64,000 nt of DNA from Idiomarina sp. X4 (lineage in GTDB: Bacteria > Pseudomonadota > Gammaproteobacteria > Enterobacterales > Alteromonadaceae). The notes beneath the pieces are model-generated. The model searched no databases. It had not been told where the DNA came from and saw only the letters and a list, made by a program, of their open reading frames with translations. This document shows, piece by piece, positions 8,542 to 15,494 of this stretch. The stretch spans positions 1,364,001 through 1,428,000 of the forward strand of contig NZ_CP025000.1 in NCBI RefSeq assembly GCF_002808045.1. Reading direction: 5' to 3'. Position numbers and translations under genes: made by a program. The first letter of the stretch is position 1, and each line of letters opens with the position of its first letter.

Positions 8542-8571
8542 TTGGTAAACTAGCTATCATATACGTATACA
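8542..8571 (+). promoter_or_regulatory. Candidate promoter of the Fic gene
   Basis: TTGGTA at 8542-8547 and TATACA at 8566-8571 are 18 bp apart, immediately after the phased repeats. The -10 lies in the palindrome TATACGTATA (8560-8569). The match to sigma-70 boxes is only moderate, so this is a suggestion from position and spacing. Confidence 0.35.
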
Positions 8572-8621
8572 TAAACGCTGACTAAAGATAAGACCTTTTT
8601 AGCAAGAAGTAAAGGACTGCT

Positions 8622-10178
8622 ATGAAACCAGTTGGATATGCTTACCTTAATCTGCATTACGATCTACGTCTACCGAAGCTCGGGGTGGAGGTTTATCAGG
8701 ATCCAAATGCGGAAAAGGAACAGTTGATCCAATATGGTGGTAGCAAGCGCAAGGTAATTCCTGGCCACCTAAAGTACGATGATAACCCCTATTCGCAGAT
8801 GCATGCGGCAATAAAAAACCAAGGCATCAGACTACATTTCTTTGCAGCAATTTATAAAAAAATTAATGTGACTGAATTTACTGCGTTTATTTTAGATAAA
8901 CCGACAAGTCAATATAACCGAGTCCTTTGGTTTCTTTACGAATGGCTAACTGGGCAGAAACTTGATATCCCGGACCTAAAGTCGTCGAATTATATAAAAT
9001 TGTTTGAAGACGAGTTCTACTACACCCTGAGAAATGGACAGAAAGATAAAAGAACACGGGTTATTAACAATGCGTTAGGTACACCTGAATTTTGTCCGAC
9101 GATCCGAAAAACAGCTGATATAAGTCAGCTTGATGAGGCTGACGTTTATAAAACTGCATTTGCGAAAATGCAGCGCATCGGAGAACAGCTATCAGTTGAT
9201 GTGATTGGGCGATCAGTTAATTACCTTTATACAAAAGAAACAAAGTCATCGACGGAGATAGAGAGAGAAGAGCCGAATCGGCAGCGAATGCAAAGATTCC
9301 TGAATGCAATAAAAAATGTTGGATTATATGAGTTGAACAAGCATTCGCTCATCAACGTTCAGAACCAAATTGTGGATGAGAAGTTTAAAGCGACCGATTA
9401 CCGTGAATCGGAAATTTATGTCGGTACAACGATTCAACGGTTTGGGAATCGAGATGAAGATGTTCATTACGTAGGTGCTAAACAAGAACACATAGCAAGT
9501 ATGATGAATGGTCTATTCAAGCTACATGAAAACTTGATGATCGATGGCTCAGTTCCCCCATTATTCCATGCAACTTTGATATCTTTCGGTGAAGTTTATA
9601 TTCACCCATTTGATGATGGAAATGGTCGCATTCATCGCTATCTGATTCATGACGTCATGAAGCATCGAGAACCAGAGCATAAGTTTATTATTCCGATATC
9701 TGCTGCGATCTTAAAAAACCAACAAAAATACGATCAGGTTCTTGAAACCATTTCGGTACCAATAATGGCGATGTTGGATTACGAATTCGACAATTCCAAT
9801 AGAATCGTAATCAATAATGATATTGATTACATGTATCGCTTTCCGGACTACACCGAGCATGTAAAGTTTGTATATGAGATGATGGATACAGCCATCTCCG
9901 ATGATCTACTAAAAGAAGTATGCTTACTTACCGTGTTCGACTGTTTGAAAAAATTTATCAACGAAAATGCGGACTTGCCGAACAATAAAATCGATATGGT
10001 TTTGTCGATTATTATTCAAAACGGTGGTGAAGTTTCGAAGCGCAAACGTAAGCAGATAGAGGCTCTACTAGAGGCTGGAGTTCTTAATGAACTAGAAGAG
10101 CTGGCGACGCACTTAATCGAGGATATCAGAGATAAATTCGAGATTGATGTTGTTGCCATGATGCATGAAGAGAGTTAG
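8622..10178 (+). CDS. Fic-domain protein (probable AMP-transferase)
   Basis: 518 residues with an AAGTAAAGGA site upstream. The Fic core motif HPFDDGNGRIHR is complete at residues 328-339, with the catalytic histidine at 328 and the glycines and arginines that hold the nucleotide, so transfer of AMP (or another nucleotide part) to a protein hydroxyl is expected. Residues 209-215 (SSTEIER) sit where class II Fic proteins carry the inhibitory helix [S/T]xxxE[G/N]; here the last position is Arg. Residues 1 to about 190 match no domain I recognise and the C-terminal 150 may be a winged-helix-like region. AT-rich codon use, unlike the flanks, indicates transfer. Followed after 22 bp by a small membrane protein gene. 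A role in phage defence or as a toxin is possible but unproven. Confidence 0.85.
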   Translation: MKPVGYAYLNLHYDLRLPKLGVEVYQDPNAEKEQLIQYGGSKRKVIPGHLKYDDNPYSQMHAAIKNQGIRLHFFAAIYKKINVTEFTAFILDKPTSQYNRVLWFLYEWLTGQKLDIPDLKSSNYIKLFEDEFYYTLRNGQKDKRTRVINNALGTPEFCPTIRKTADISQLDEADVYKTAFAKMQRIGEQLSVDVIGRSVNYLYTKETKSSTEIEREEPNRQRMQRFLNAIKNVGLYELNKHSLINVQNQIVDEKFKATDYRESEIYVGTTIQRFGNRDEDVHYVGAKQEHIASMMNGLFKLHENLMIDGSVPPLFHATLISFGEVYIHPFDDGNGRIHRYLIHDVMKHREPEHKFIIPISAAILKNQQKYDQVLETISVPIMAMLDYEFDNSNRIVINNDIDYMYRFPDYTEHVKFVYEMMDTAISDDLLKEVCLLTVFDCLKKFINENADLPNNKIDMVLSIIIQNGGEVSKRKRKQIEALLEAGVLNELEELATHLIEDIRDKFEIDVVAMMHEES

Positions 10179-10200
10179 GTGAGAATAAACAGGACAATAG

Positions 10201-10509
10201 ATGTTTCATGATTTTTGGTTAAGTATAAAGAAATTGTGGGCTGCAACAAAGCGTTTAGAACTTATGTCTGAAGCAGCGAAGAGAGCTCACGCAGAGCAAT
10301 TTCTAGCAATTGGTAAAGGTTTATATGCTCTAGCTGTAGCAATCCCTGTCACAGAGCTTCACAGCACTGGCTGGGAAGAGTGGAGTCAATTAGAATGGAT
10401 TTCTACGATTGGTATTACCGCATTTGTCGTGTGTTGTTTGGGAGGCCTTACTTCCCGAGCTGGGTTAAAGATGCTAGATGAAATCGAAGTGGCGAAGGTA
10501 GAAAAATAA
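10201..10509 (+). CDS. Small two-span membrane protein downstream of Fic
   Basis: 102 residues, not recognised. An AGGACAAT ribosome site lies before the ATG. A short amphipathic N-terminus (MFHDFWLSIKKLWAATKRL) is followed by a hydrophobic stretch around residues 38-52 (GLYALAVAIPV) and a second around 70-90 (ISTIGITAFVVCCLGGL), then a charged tail. The 22-bp gap and same strand suggest co-transcription with the Fic gene, as a membrane partner, effector or immunity factor. AT-rich like its neighbour. Confidence 0.6.
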   Translation: MFHDFWLSIKKLWAATKRLELMSEAAKRAHAEQFLAIGKGLYALAVAIPVTELHSTGWEEWSQLEWISTIGITAFVVCCLGGLTSRAGLKMLDEIEVAKVEK

Positions 10510-10586
10510 TTTTAATAGCTTCGACTTCACCTGTCGTATCTAACAAGCGGCCGAACTATCAGTTCGATTTAAGTTCGCACAACTTA

Positions 10587-11297
10587 CTATCCACCTTGTG
10601 TGTTGTCACTCGGCATGATCGCAGCTGCAATTTTATTGGCTATATCTTCAATAGAATCAAATTGAGTTGTGAAACCGGCTAAATCGGGAAGAATGCCGCT
10701 ATACTCTCTAACATCATCGAACGTTACATTATGGAGTACAGGAATTAAGGTTTCTTTGTTCAAAAGAGCACCCAACTCTCGCTCCGTCCAAAATCGACCA
10801 GTTAGGTAGGCCGGTGTCAATAAAGTAATGCCAGAACGAGCCTTTCGCAGACCAGCATCCATTTGAAGGGATTGACTTTTTCCTGGTGTAATAGAGATCT
10901 CATCGAACCAAACTGCTACGCCAAGTGCATTTAGTTGAGATCTAAGCTCTGATGCCACTTCGCTCCCATCGATGCGAGCATAACTTAGGAAGGCATCGTA
11001 CTCTCTGTCATCGAGAGCGGGAATTGCTTGCTTAACACGATCAGCTAGTCTTAATTCTGCTTCAGAATAATGGACTTTGCTGGCTGATGTCCTCAATTGT
11101 CGATTTAATTCCGCGATGGCTTTTTTATTGTAGCTATCTGCCTTTCGATTATAGGCGTTTATTTCTCTATTTATTTTACTAACCGCCTGTCGGTTCTGCT
11201 GGTTAATTTTATTTACTTCACGTTTATACTGTTGCTGTGCTTTTCGCTCAATTTGCTGAAGCTGCCGCTTGAATGTATTTGCGTTAAACTTGGCCAT
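10587..11297 (-). CDS. Coiled-coil plus TIR-domain protein (putative NAD-consuming effector)
   Basis: 236 residues with an AGGAGA ribosome site. Residues 1 to about 75 are a lysine-, glutamine- and asparagine-rich helix with heptad character (QLQQIERKAQQQYKREVNK and on), most likely a coiled coil. Residues 99 to about 225 form a TIR domain: YDAFLSYARIDG at the start, AVWFDEISITPG (BB-loop region), SGITLLTPAYL, and FWTERELGALL, in which Glu174 aligns with the catalytic glutamate of TIR NADases such as SARM1. Bacterial TIR proteins often deplete NAD or make cyclic ADP-ribose signals during phage infection. It lies 75 bp downstream of a 99-aa gene on the same strand. Confidence 0.82.
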   Translation of the reverse strand: MAKFNANTFKRQLQQIERKAQQQYKREVNKINQQNRQAVSKINREINAYNRKADSYNKKAIAELNRQLRTSASKVHYSEAELRLADRVKQAIPALDDREYDAFLSYARIDGSEVASELRSQLNALGVAVWFDEISITPGKSQSLQMDAGLRKARSGITLLTPAYLTGRFWTERELGALLNKETLIPVLHNVTFDDVREYSGILPDLAGFTTQFDSIEDIANKIAAAIMPSDNTQGG

Positions 11298-11372
11298 TCA
11301 TATCTCCTAGAAAGTGTTCGGCGTTAAACTGTGTTTTAGCTATAGACTATCTTTCATCCTTTACACCACTGC

Positions 11373-11672
11373 TTACTTAATGGAATTCAACAAGGCGACG
11401 AGTTTACCGCTATTCAAAGAGGGAGCCTCTACATCTAGTCGGTTCCAGTATTCAACAATTTCATTTTCGTGAGTGTTCAATGGGCGACCGCCGCCTCCCG
11501 AGTTATTGCAGATTCCGGCACTTAGGCATAAGTTGATATCACCATACTTGATTAGTACTCTCACGCAGACAGGCTCACCTGAGTTTTGTAACTCATTGAT
11601 TGTGCCCTTGAGCCACCCCACTTGGCTGCTGTCCCAAATTCGGTCTTGCTCGTTGATTATGACTTTAATCAT
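11373..11672 (-). CDS. Uncharacterised 99-residue protein upstream of the TIR gene
   Basis: Not recognised. A good AAGGAAGG site precedes the ATG, and the composition looks like a soluble folded protein: MIKVIINEQDRIWDSSQVGW, a central CVRVLIKYGDINLCLSAGIC, a glycine run NNSGGGGRPLN, and a C-terminal KLVALLNSIK. The alternating hydrophobic central part suggests a beta hairpin. It is on the same strand as, and just before, the TIR gene, so it may be a sensor or regulator for it. A plus-strand frame across the same bases lacks these signs and is treated as a shadow. Confidence 0.6.
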   Translation of the reverse strand: MIKVIINEQDRIWDSSQVGWLKGTINELQNSGEPVCVRVLIKYGDINLCLSAGICNNSGGGGRPLNTHENEIVEYWNRLDVEAPSLNSGKLVALLNSIK

Positions 11673-11710
11673 TGCCCTTCCTTGTAATAGATTTGCTATT
11701 TAATGGGATT

Positions 11711-11738
11711 AAAGAAGGGGCGACTGCAAACTGCCCCT
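11711..11738 (-). terminator. Intrinsic terminator after the 33-aa gene
   Basis: On the minus strand, AGGGGC (11738-11733) pairs with GCCCCT (11721-11716) around an 11-nt loop, followed by TTCTTTAAT. It lies 8 bp beyond the stop of the 33-residue gene and upstream of the 99-aa gene, so these two are probably separate transcripts. Confidence 0.5.
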
Positions 11739-11745
11739 GATAACG

Positions 11746-11847
11746 TTAGTTCGGCGTCGAGCGATAGTGTTCAGGAACCTTCGTGCCATCTTTCTTGGTG
11801 TATGCGGGAACGTGAACCTTCTTTTTGCCGCTTGTCGTCTTAGCCAT
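11746..11847 (-). CDS. 33-residue basic protein with a KDGTxVxxHYRSTPN tail
   Basis: An ATG at 11847 preceded by GAGGATG opens a 33-codon frame, product MAKTTSGKKKVHVPAYTKKD followed by GTKVPEHYRSTPN. The C-terminal pattern 'Y-T-x-K-D-G-T-x-V-x-x-H-Y-R-S-x-P-N' recurs at the ends of many small phage and mobile-element proteins, as I recall, which supports this as a real gene despite its size. Function unknown; the lysine-rich start suggests nucleic-acid or membrane-surface contact. Confidence 0.65.
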   Translation of the reverse strand: MAKTTSGKKKVHVPAYTKKDGTKVPEHYRSTPN

Positions 11848-11991
11848 GCGATCATCCTCATGGAAATTTAGACTAAAGGTATCAGCGAGGTACAAGCCAA
11901 ATCCTTGCCTTGTGGATTAAGTGGGGTTTTTGGGTTAAAAATTCAACACTTAAACAGATTTATTCACAATTATTTTTCAACGGAGGGTTAT

Positions 11992-12120
11992 ATGGTTGAC
12001 TTCTCTTGGACTGCAATAGGTTTTGGTGTGTTTGCGATTGTGGTGTTGTCGGTGTGTGGGCTGTTATATGCGAACGCTGATCGGTTGGAAGCGGCGCTAA
12101 AACGCTGTTTTCATGAATAA
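11992..12120 (+). CDS. 42-residue single-span membrane protein
   Basis: The start at 11992 is supported by the strong CGGAGGG site 6 bases upstream; an in-frame ATG at 11905 lacks one. The peptide is one hydrophobic helix (WTAIGFGVFAIVVLSVCGLL, residues 5-24) followed by a charged tail (ANADRLEAALKRCFHE). Unknown function. It could be a small membrane toxin or a helper of the island's other genes. Confidence 0.5.
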   Translation: MVDFSWTAIGFGVFAIVVLSVCGLLYANADRLEAALKRCFHE

Positions 12121-12147
12121 AGTTCGTTGGCTCGAAAGGTTCAGTTA

Positions 12148-12174
12148 GCGGCTGACGCAATAACATCAAGCCGC
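12148..12174. repeat. REP-like palindrome, copy 3
   Basis: GCGGCT / AGCCGC outer stem with an imperfect inner part. Read on the minus strand it contains TGATGTTATTGCGTCAG, close to the cores of the palindromes at 2760-2779 and 2844-2865. It lies between the 42-aa gene and the broken exonuclease gene. Confidence 0.45.
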
Positions 12175-12249
12175 TTGCTACTTATCTGAGTTTGTCCGGT
12201 TAGAACTGTCGCAAGCTTGCTTGCAATGCTCTGTAACGCTGAATGAGCT

Positions 12250-12453
12250 TTAATCGCTGAGCTTTGGATGTGCCTGCGGGCGAACCATAAACGATCGGGA
12301 GTCCACCACGGCTCCGTCTAATTGTGCGATGGCACAACCGAATTCAATGATCTCCATGTCATCGACTGTTTGCTTACGGTTCAAACCTTCAACATTGCCG
12401 TCCCAGCAAGTGGCTTCAAGATCGATGATCAGAATGAGCTTTTGTGAGTTCAT
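12250..12453 (-). pseudogene. N-terminal fragment of a DnaQ-like 3'-5' exonuclease
   Basis: 67 residues beginning MNSQKLILIIDLEATCW, in which Asp11 and Glu13 are the first acidic pair of the DEDD exonuclease family, then MEIIEFGCAIAQLDG. The frame stops at PKLSD, exactly where intact members continue with a phenylalanine-cysteine and a Leu-Thr-Gly stretch; the Exo II and Exo III motifs are absent and no continuation is seen in the 200 bases beyond. The product would be inactive. I read it as a gene truncated by deletion at the right border of the island. Confidence 0.7.
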
Positions 12454-12643
12454 AATATCCGGGGTCTTTTCTGGTGGTGCGTAAATGACTTTTCTTTATT
12501 TATCGAAATATATAGATAATAGTGAATTTTATATTTGGAAAGGAATTTATGTATAGGAAACGCAGTTTTTTATACATAATGGGCAGGGTATAAGTGGTGC
12601 GTTTCGCTTATTTTTCTTTGCAATGCACAATATAGTTTAATCG
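12454..12643. other. AT-rich intergenic stretch at the right edge of the island
   Basis: 190 bp without a convincing gene. It contains a 7-bp inverted repeat ATGTATA/TATACAT (12549-12555 and 12571-12577) and two loosely similar GGTGCGT...TTTTCTTT segments. A 14-codon frame at 12549 is too short to support. Confidence 0.4.
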
Positions 12644-12658
12644 ATGAGAAAACTGAGT

Positions 12659-12955
12659 ATGCGAAAAAGTCACAGAAAAATAGAACGCGAAATCATCCGC
12701 GAGCTGACTAAGGTGTGTGAGGAAGCTAAGTTTGATCATGACGGCTTTATTTGGCTGACGCACGAAGTGGATTACCAGCGTTTTCCGAAAAGTTTAAAGG
12801 TAACGCTGGTTTTTAATGAACAGGTAGATGAAACCGTTATGCTGTCAGAGTTTAGCCTTTTGATTCCTAAGGTGCAGGAAGCGCTGGAGCCTGTCATTGG
12901 TGTTATATTGCCAGCTAAACAAATTGAGGCGTGCCGCGAGCACACAATGCACTGA
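12659..12955 (+). CDS. Conserved small gammaproteobacterial protein of unknown function
   Basis: 98 residues from the second ATG (12659); an ATG at 12644 would add five residues and neither has a strong ribosome site. The sequence MRKSHRKIEREIIRELTKVC, then HDGFIWLTHEVDYQRFPKSLKVTLVF, resembles a widespread uncharacterised protein of Vibrio and Shewanella relatives, sometimes mis-labelled as a Fis-type regulator, from memory. No catalytic motif is visible. The stop is 17 bp before the start of the next gene, so the two are probably co-transcribed. Confidence 0.65.
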   Translation: MRKSHRKIEREIIRELTKVCEEAKFDHDGFIWLTHEVDYQRFPKSLKVTLVFNEQVDETVMLSEFSLLIPKVQEALEPVIGVILPAKQIEACREHTMH

Positions 12956-12972
12956 CGGAGTCAGGAGTTCCT

Positions 12973-13392
12973 ATGCGCTTTTTAAATGGTTGTTTAGTCC
13001 TTTTCTGCTTAGTTTTATCTGTACCAAGTTTCGCGGACTCGAATCGAGTTCAACAAGTTGAACAGTTTGTCGCTGCGTTTAATGCCCATGATGCAGAGCG
13101 AATGGCACAATATGTTACTAAAGACGTGCAGTGGCTATTCGTAAGTGGCGACGAGATCACGGTTGAGACCAGTGGTAAAGATAATCTGGTTACCGCTATG
13201 AGCGGTTACTTTGAGTCTTGTCCTTCGTGCCAAAGCCAATTAGCAAACTTTACCGTTTTAGGTCGTCGCCTCAGCGTTGTGGAAGAAGCCAGCTGGCGCC
13301 AGAACGGCAAGCCTCGTTCGCAGAAAAGCCTGACCGTTTATGAGTTCTCCAATAATCTAATCCACCGCGTTTATTATTTCCCTACTGAATAA
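12973..13392 (+). CDS. Exported SnoaL/NTF2-like protein
   Basis: 139 residues. The start at 12973 is fixed by AGGAG and by the signal peptide (MRFLNGCLVLFCLVLSVPSF, cleavage after FA). The mature part begins VQQVEQFVAAFNAHDAERMA, typical of SnoaL-like cone-shaped domains of the NTF2 superfamily, and continues with VQWLFVSGD and ending HRVYYFPTE. Such proteins bind small ligands or act as isomerases; no active-site residues can be named here. Resembles in type the protein at 22815-23246. Confidence 0.7.
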   Translation: MRFLNGCLVLFCLVLSVPSFADSNRVQQVEQFVAAFNAHDAERMAQYVTKDVQWLFVSGDEITVETSGKDNLVTAMSGYFESCPSCQSQLANFTVLGRRLSVVEEASWRQNGKPRSQKSLTVYEFSNNLIHRVYYFPTE

Positions 13393-13433
13393 GTCGATTG
13401 ACCTTAGTAACTGACCCCACCACCGCGCATACA

Positions 13434-13462
13434 TTGACATCCTGCGCTGCAACCGTTATCAA
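13434..13462 (+). promoter_or_regulatory. Sigma-70 promoter of the DUF885 lipoprotein gene
   Basis: A perfect TTGACA at 13434-13439, a 17-bp spacer, then TATCAA at 13457-13462, ending 30 bp before the start codon at 13492. Good spacing and a consensus -35 make this one of the clearer promoters in the window. Confidence 0.6.
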
Positions 13463-13491
13463 GATAAACAAAACAACAGGAGAACACACAC

Positions 13492-15360
13492 ATGTTTGAA
13501 TATAAGAAAATTGCACTGGCGGTTTCGCTGGTGCTAATGACAACCGCATGCTCTGACGCTTCCAAAGAAGAAGCGACAACGGCAAATGCTCAGTCTCAAA
13601 CCGCAACCGCTGAAAATGCGACTCAGAAGGCTGAACAGACTGAATCTGAAAAGGCTAACCAGCTGTTTGAAGACATTTTCATGGAAAATGTTATGCGCAG
13701 CCCAATGTACCAGTCCTACCTTGGTATTAAAGACGACCAGGATAAATGGGATGACATTTCTGAAGCACAGGCGGAAGAAGATCTGGCACTGACGAAGAAG
13801 CACTTAGAGCAAGTTAAAGCGATTGACGAGTCGAAGCTGAACGAGCAAACCAGAATCAGCTGGATGCTGATGAAGCAAAAACTCGAAAACGAGATCGCTG
13901 ACTTTAAATGGCGCCATCACAACTACCCGGTTAACCAAATGTTTGGGTTGCACTCAAGCGTGGCATCACTGCTGATTAACCAACACCGCATTAGCAGCGT
14001 GGATGACGCGCAAGACTATATTTCTCGCTTAAATGGCTTACCGGAATTGTTTGAACAGTTAGCGGAAAACCTAGAGCTGCGAGCTGAAAAAGGCATTATC
14101 GCACCGAAGTTTGTGTACCCGTACGTCATTAGCGATAGCAAAAACATTATTACCGGTGCACCGTTTGACGATGGCGAAGCCAGTGCACTGTGGGGCGACT
14201 TCACCGGCAAACTGGATAAGTTGGAAATCGACGAAAGCCAGCGTGAACAGCTGCTCGCAGACGCTAAAAAAGCGATGTTAGAGTCAGTGAAACCAGCTTA
14301 CGAAAACTTAATTACTGCGGTAGAGGGTATTGCCGAACAGGCCACGACGAAAGACGGTGCCTGGAAGTTCCCTGATGGCGAAGCGTTTTATAATAACGCG
14401 TTGCAGCGCACTACTACGACCGACCTGACAGCCGAAGAAATTCACGAAATTGGTTTAAGCGAGATGGAGCGTATTCATAACGAAATGCGCGGCATCATGG
14501 AGAAAGTGGGCTTTGAAGGCACGTTGCAAGAGTTCTTCGTGCACATGCGCAACAGCGATGAGTTCGTTTATCCGAATACCGAAGAGGGCCGTCAAAAATA
14601 CTTGAATGAAGCGAAAGCGATCATTGATGATATGCGCGGTCGTTTGGATGAACTATTTATCAACAAGCCGAAAGCCGACCTGATTGTTAAAGCGGTTGAA
14701 CCTTTCCGTGAAAAGTCAGCGGGTAAAGCCTTTTATCAGCAGCCTTCTATGGACGGCTCACGACCAGGCACCTACTACGCTAACCTGTATGACATGACTG
14801 CTATGCCAACCTATCAGATGGAAGCTTTGGCCTACCATGAGGGGATTCCCGGCCACCATATGCAGATCGCCATTCAGCAAGAACTGGAAGGCATTCCTAA
14901 GTTCCGCCGCTTTGGGCGCTATACCGCTTACAGCGAAGGTTGGGGTCTGTATACCGAGAAACTGCCAAAAGAGATTGGTCTATACAAAGACCCGTACTCA
15001 GACTTTGGTCGCTTAGCGATGGAATTGTGGCGCGCAGTTCGATTGGTTGTCGATACTGGCATCCACGCGAAAAAATGGACGCGTGAAGAAGGCATCGATT
15101 TTTATGTCACCAACACCCCGAATGCAAAATCTGACGCAGTGAAAATGGTCGAGCGTCATATTGTTATGCCAGGGCAGGCAACAGCCTACAAAATTGGCAT
15201 GAACAAGATTCTTGAACTGCGTGAGAAAGCGAAGTCAGAGCTGGGCGAGAAGTTTGATATTCGCGAGTTCCATGATGTGGTCCTGGGTAGTGGCCCAGTA
15301 CCGCTAAATATTCTGGAGCAGTTCGTTAACGATTACATTAACGAGAAGAAAAACGCGTAA
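13492..15360 (+). CDS. DUF885 family lipoprotein, putative metallopeptidase
   Basis: 622 residues with an ACAGGAG site. The N-terminus MFEYKKIALAVSLVLMTTAC is a lipoprotein signal with the lipobox at LMTTAC, so the mature protein is lipid-anchored in the envelope. A low-complexity linker rich in Ala, Thr, Gln and Glu follows (residues 21-55). The DUF885 domain fills the rest; its hallmark AYHEGIPGHHMQ (an H-E-x-x-x-x-H-H metal site) followed by YSEGWGLYTEKL is intact near residues 445-495. The family is thought to be metal-dependent peptidases; substrate unknown. Own promoter upstream and strong terminator downstream: a single-gene transcript. Confidence 0.88.
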   Translation: MFEYKKIALAVSLVLMTTACSDASKEEATTANAQSQTATAENATQKAEQTESEKANQLFEDIFMENVMRSPMYQSYLGIKDDQDKWDDISEAQAEEDLALTKKHLEQVKAIDESKLNEQTRISWMLMKQKLENEIADFKWRHHNYPVNQMFGLHSSVASLLINQHRISSVDDAQDYISRLNGLPELFEQLAENLELRAEKGIIAPKFVYPYVISDSKNIITGAPFDDGEASALWGDFTGKLDKLEIDESQREQLLADAKKAMLESVKPAYENLITAVEGIAEQATTKDGAWKFPDGEAFYNNALQRTTTTDLTAEEIHEIGLSEMERIHNEMRGIMEKVGFEGTLQEFFVHMRNSDEFVYPNTEEGRQKYLNEAKAIIDDMRGRLDELFINKPKADLIVKAVEPFREKSAGKAFYQQPSMDGSRPGTYYANLYDMTAMPTYQMEALAYHEGIPGHHMQIAIQQELEGIPKFRRFGRYTAYSEGWGLYTEKLPKEIGLYKDPYSDFGRLAMELWRAVRLVVDTGIHAKKWTREEGIDFYVTNTPNAKSDAVKMVERHIVMPGQATAYKIGMNKILELREKAKSELGEKFDIREFHDVVLGSGPVPLNILEQFVNDYINEKKNA

Positions 15361-15393
15361 AGCAATCGCGAATTAAAGCCTGCAACCCAAAAT

Positions 15394-15433
15394 AAACAGC
15401 GCATTGCTTTAGTCGGCTCTGCGCTGTTTTTTT
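15394..15433 (+). terminator. Intrinsic terminator after the DUF885 gene
   Basis: AAACAGCGCA (15394-15403) pairs with TGCGCTGTTT (15420-15429) across a 16-nt loop, and the right arm runs into seven T residues (15427-15433). A standard rho-independent terminator 34 bp after the stop codon. Confidence 0.85.
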
Positions 15434-15494
15434 ATAAAAGTCAGAACACCTTAAAACTGATATTATAGGCTCGATATTCATCGAGGAGTGATTC

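Noticed and set aside
8414..8621. CRISPR array from the 20-bp periodic repeats
   Set aside because: Repeats are only about 10 bp with no spacers of uniform unique sequence and no cas genes.
11473..11703. 76-codon plus-strand frame opposite the 99-aa gene
   Set aside because: Weak start region and proline/leucine-rich shadow composition; the minus-strand gene has the better ribosome site.
12549..12593. 14-codon open frame in the intergenic region
   Set aside because: Too short, and no conservation could be judged; the ribosome-like AAAGGAA upstream is not enough.
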